The notes beneath the pieces were generated by a model that was given only the letters and a program-made list of their open reading frames with translations, was not told the origin of the DNA and made no database searches. Below are positions 61,516-64,000 of a stretch of 64,000 bases of DNA, one piece after another. Within the stretch, counting starts at the first letter, position 1. The number at the start of each line of letters is the position of its first letter. The stretch is from Acidobacteriota bacterium (GTDB lineage: Bacteria > Acidobacteriota > Vicinamibacteria > Vicinamibacterales > UBA8438). The position numbers were made by a program, and so were the translations under genes. The DNA is taken from positions 521,087 through 585,086 of the forward strand of contig VXRJ01000018.1 in assembly GCA_009838525.1 (NCBI GenBank), read 5' to 3'.

Positions 61516-64000
61516 CGGAGCACCTTCCGGAGGTAAGTCACCCCCGGCCGCGTATTCGTTTCTGACAGCGCGTGATAGCCACGAGCATCCGCCGAGAGTT
61601 GCGACACGCGGCTGTTCGGGTCGTTCAGGTCGCCGAAGACAATCGCCTGCGCCGGACACGTCTGCGCGCACGCCGGGGTAACGTCGCCATCCTGCATCGG
61701 CCGGTCTTCGTCCCGCGCCAGATCGCGTCCTTCCGCGATCCGCTGCACGCAGAACGTGCACTTCTCCATGACGCCGGCGCTCCGCGGGGTGACGTCTGGA
61801 TTCAATTGGAGTGGCAAGGGGTCGGGGAACTCCGCCTGGAACCAGTTGAAGCGCCGGACCTTGTAGGGACAGTTGTTGGCGCAATAGCGCGTCCCAACGC
61901 ACCGGTTGTAGACCTGCGCGTTCAATCCCTCGTCGGTGTGGTACGTCGCGTATGTGGGGCAGACCGTCTCGCAGGGCGCATGATCACAGTGCTGGCAGAG
62001 CATCGGCAGAAAGCGTGTCTCTCCACCGGTCGCGCCGGTCGCCCCTGGGTCCGCCGTCGGCTCGACGAACCGATCGATGCGTAGCCAGGACATCGCCCGG
62101 CGCCATTGCATCTGGTCGGCGCCCAGCGTCGGCACGTTGTTCTCCGCGTAGCAGGCCGCGACGCAGGCGTTGCAACCCGTGCACGCGTCGATGTCGATCG
62201 CCATTCCCCAGCGGTGCTCCGGGTGAACCAGCGGTGGGTTGAGGGTGAGGTGCTCCTCCTCATGCGGAATGTCACCCGCATCGAGCGCCTGCTGCGTAAC
62301 CGCCCGAGCCAGACCACGGCCATGCTGATCGAACGTACCCTGCAAACGATGCACCGGCCGGTGCAGTTCACGCGGCGTCAAATCGACCCTCGTGCCGGCA
62401 AAGCGCAGGCCGCGTGACGCGCCCGCCGGAACCGGATCGAGCAGGGCCAGGGGATTCGCTCCCCTGCCGCTGGCGTAGCGGCCCGCAGCGGTCTGTCCCT
62501 GACCAATCGGCATCGCGGCGGCCCCCGCATGGAGGTGCAGGTTGAGCAGAACTGTCGCCTCGACACGGCCGTGATCCGATTCGACGGTGACCAGTTGGTT
62601 TTCCTCGGCGCCGATCGCCGCCGCCGTCTCCGGGTGAAGTTCGATCCAGCTTCCCCAGGTCGCCTTCAGGATCGGATCCGGAATCTCCTGCAGCCATGGC
62701 CGGTTGGCGGCACGGCCGTCGTAGAAGTGAAGTGACGGGTAGGGGAGGAGCGTCAGCGCGCGTCCGTTGCCCGTGCCCGCCGCGTCGCGTGCCAGGGCGC
62801 CGAAGTCGAGACCGTCGAATGAGTCGTTCAGACTGACGGGCTCGGGTTCGACCAGCCACCAGAGCCCGCCCCGGCGAATCGCGTCGGCCCAGAAGTCCTC
62901 GAAGTCCTGCGGTTCGGGCGCTTCGGCATCGTCCGGCGCCTCGACCTCGTCGGGCGCGGCGGCCGCCTCCGCCGCGATCCGTGCCGCCTGCAGCGCCCGC
63001 CACCGCTCGCGCAGCACATCGTAGAACTCGCCGTCCGGCAACGTCGCCGGAACTTCGTTGTCCCCGGTTTCCGCGGCCGTTGCGTCCGCCTGAGCGTCCG
63101 CCAGCGCCGCGCGACCCACCGCCAGGAAGATGTCGCCCGTGTGCCGCGTGTCGTACAGCGGTCGCATCGCCGGCTGCATCAACCCCTCGACACCGGTGGC
63201 GAGCACGTGATCGCCCCACGATTCCAGCGGCGTGTGCGCTGGCAGAACGATGTCGGCGCGAGCCGTTGTGTCGTTCGGACTGGAGGCAATCGCAACGGCC
63301 AGCGGAACCTGTTCCATCGCCCCGGCGAAGTCGGCCGCCGCCGGCATCGTGTGGACCGGGTTCACCTGGTGGAGCACCAGCAGATCGATCTCGCCGGCGT
63401 GCATCGCCTCCGCGAGGGACGTCATGTCGGCGTACGTTGCGGCGCCGTCCCACATCGTCTCCGGCGCCATCCGGACGGTCGCGCCGATGTTGCCGGCAAC
63501 GTAGTTCAGCAGCGCGACCGCCGCTGCCGCCTCGGCCCCATCGCTCCCCGACGCGGCGACCGCGCCGCCCGCCGCCAGCGTCCGTCCCGCGCCGGCCACG
63601 GGATCCGAAAAGGCGCGCGCCAACTCGGCAATTCGCTCCGCGGGTACGCCGCTTCGTTCCGCCGCCGTCTGGGGCGTCCAGTCGGCGACGACGCCGGCGA
63701 TCCGCTCGAGCCCGGCTTCGTCCTCGACCTGCGCGCGGCCCTCGGCAACGATCACCTGCACCATCGCTGCGGCAATCGCGCCTTCGCTGCCGGGCTCAAT
63801 CGCCACCCATTCGTCGGCGTTCGACGCAGTGAGCGAGAGGCGTGGCTCGAAGTGGACGGCACGCGCCCGCGCGCCGGTTGTCGAACCATCCGGCCGCCGG
63901 GCGTCGGCGTAATCGCGCGCATGCGCCACGCTGGCAAGCCAGGTCTCCAGGAAGTCCGCACTGAACGAAACCACCAGCTCCGCCCGGCTGAAGTCATGGT
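61512..64000 (-). CDS. actB: Alternative complex III Fe-S/molybdopterin-oxidoreductase-like subunit ActB (5' part beyond window)
   Basis: 828 residues are visible; the frame is open through the right edge (codons begin at base 63998), so the N-terminus and the actA gene lie outside. The upstream part is a molybdopterin-oxidoreductase-like domain (FSRAELVVSFSADFLETW, PAHTPLESWGDHVL, LVTVESDHGRVEATV) of the kind that has lost the cofactor in ACIII. The C-terminal ferredoxin part has cluster motifs CTGCNACVAAC, CQHCDHAPCETVC, CVGTRYCANNCPYKV and CTFCVQR with CAQTCPAQAI. ActB links the pentahaem ActA to the quinol site. Confidence 0.92.
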   Translation of the reverse strand, partial: HDFSRAELVVSFSADFLETWLASVAHARDYADARRPDGSTTGARARAVHFEPRLSLTASNADEWVAIEPGSEGAIAAAMVQVIVAEGRAQVEDEAGLERIAGVVADWTPQTAAERSGVPAERIAELARAFSDPVAGAGRTLAAGGAVAASGSDGAEAAAAVALLNYVAGNIGATVRMAPETMWDGAATYADMTSLAEAMHAGEIDLLVLHQVNPVHTMPAAADFAGAMEQVPLAVAIASSPNDTTARADIVLPAHTPLESWGDHVLATGVEGLMQPAMRPLYDTRHTGDIFLAVGRAALADAQADATAAETGDNEVPATLPDGEFYDVLRERWRALQAARIAAEAAAAPDEVEAPDDAEAPEPQDFEDFWADAIRRGGLWWLVEPEPVSLNDSFDGLDFGALARDAAGTGNGRALTLLPYPSLHFYDGRAANRPWLQEIPDPILKATWGSWIELHPETAAAIGAEENQLVTVESDHGRVEATVLLNLHLHAGAAAMPIGQGQTAAGRYASGRGANPLALLDPVPAGASRGLRFAGTRVDLTPRELHRPVHRLQGTFDQHGRGLARAVTQQALDAGDIPHEEEHLTLNPPLVHPEHRWGMAIDIDACTGCNACVAACYAENNVPTLGADQMQWRRAMSWLRIDRFVEPTADPGATGATGGETRFLPMLCQHCDHAPCETVCPTYATYHTDEGLNAQVYNRCVGTRYCANNCPYKVRRFNWFQAEFPDPLPLQLNPDVTPRSAGVMEKCTFCVQRIAEGRDLARDEDRPMQDGDVTPACAQTCPAQAIVFGDLNDPNSRVSQLSADARGYHALSETNTRPGVTYLRKVLR

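Overview
The window is GC-rich, almost fully coding bacterial chromosome. The gene content suggests an Acidobacteriota-type organism (Vicinamibacteria-like): several secreted quinoproteins, a 3-keto-disaccharide-hydrolase-type (DUF1080) protein, a Tat-exported Gfo/Idh/MocA enzyme, a TonB receptor with an N-terminal carboxypeptidase-regulatory-like domain, an alternative complex III (Act) cluster, and a def-fmt-rsmB-rpe housekeeping operon. That placement is an inference from gene families; no rRNA is present.

Layout. 1-2439: small secreted or membrane proteins. 2529-3095: a thioredoxin-fold AhpC/TSA-like gene interrupted by one in-frame TGA at the peroxidatic Cys position, with a hairpin just downstream. 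It is best read as a selenoprotein with a U-x-x-C motif. 3130-5957: an M20 amidohydrolase, an ATP-grasp protein and tRNA-Gly(CCC). 6077-8578: phosphomannomutase and sugar-nucleotide pyrophosphorylase genes. 8702-9271: pgsA. 9243-15421 (minus): def, fmt, rsmB, a PASTA protein, rpe, a sugar epimerase and bamD, tightly packed with mostly 4-8 bp overlaps. 15535-22033: a sigma-54 activator, a Tat-exported oxidoreductase, a metzincin-like protease, an esterase, a divergent enolase and a phosphotransferase.

22078-35440 is a periplasmic oxidation and carbohydrate region. It holds a hydroxyacid dehydrogenase, a PQQ alcohol dehydrogenase, a cytochrome c/copper-monooxygenase-like fusion, an unknown secreted protein, a cytochrome c-PQQ fusion, a Tat-exported hydrolase, DUF1080, a lactonase-like propeller, a metallo-beta-lactamase-fold protein, an LVIVD propeller and a PQQ-like propeller. 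35478-41848 carries two transporters (AtoE-like and OFA-family MFS), a small secreted protein, a TonB-dependent receptor and a FitAB/VapBC-type toxin-antitoxin pair.

43459-49584 has six genes in the order MoxR ATPase, DUF58, membrane protein, vWA, small membrane protein, vWA. This matches the mxaRSACKL order known from methylotrophs, where the products mature PQQ methanol dehydrogenase, but no mxaF, mxaJ, mxaG or mxaI lies beside it. It may serve the quinoproteins about 15-20 kb away. 49638-56427 is general metabolism: class I aldolase, peptidases, a methyltransferase, an HIBADH-family dehydrogenase, a CoA-transferase pair and an amidotransferase. An AT-rich patch (about 56470-56562) then precedes an orphan gene combining a nucleoside-deoxyribosyltransferase-like fold with an ATP-cone. 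57816-64000 (minus) is alternative complex III, actBCDEF, with actB running off the right edge. Quinoproteins, cytochromes and ACIII together describe an aerobic respiratory chain fed by periplasmic oxidation.
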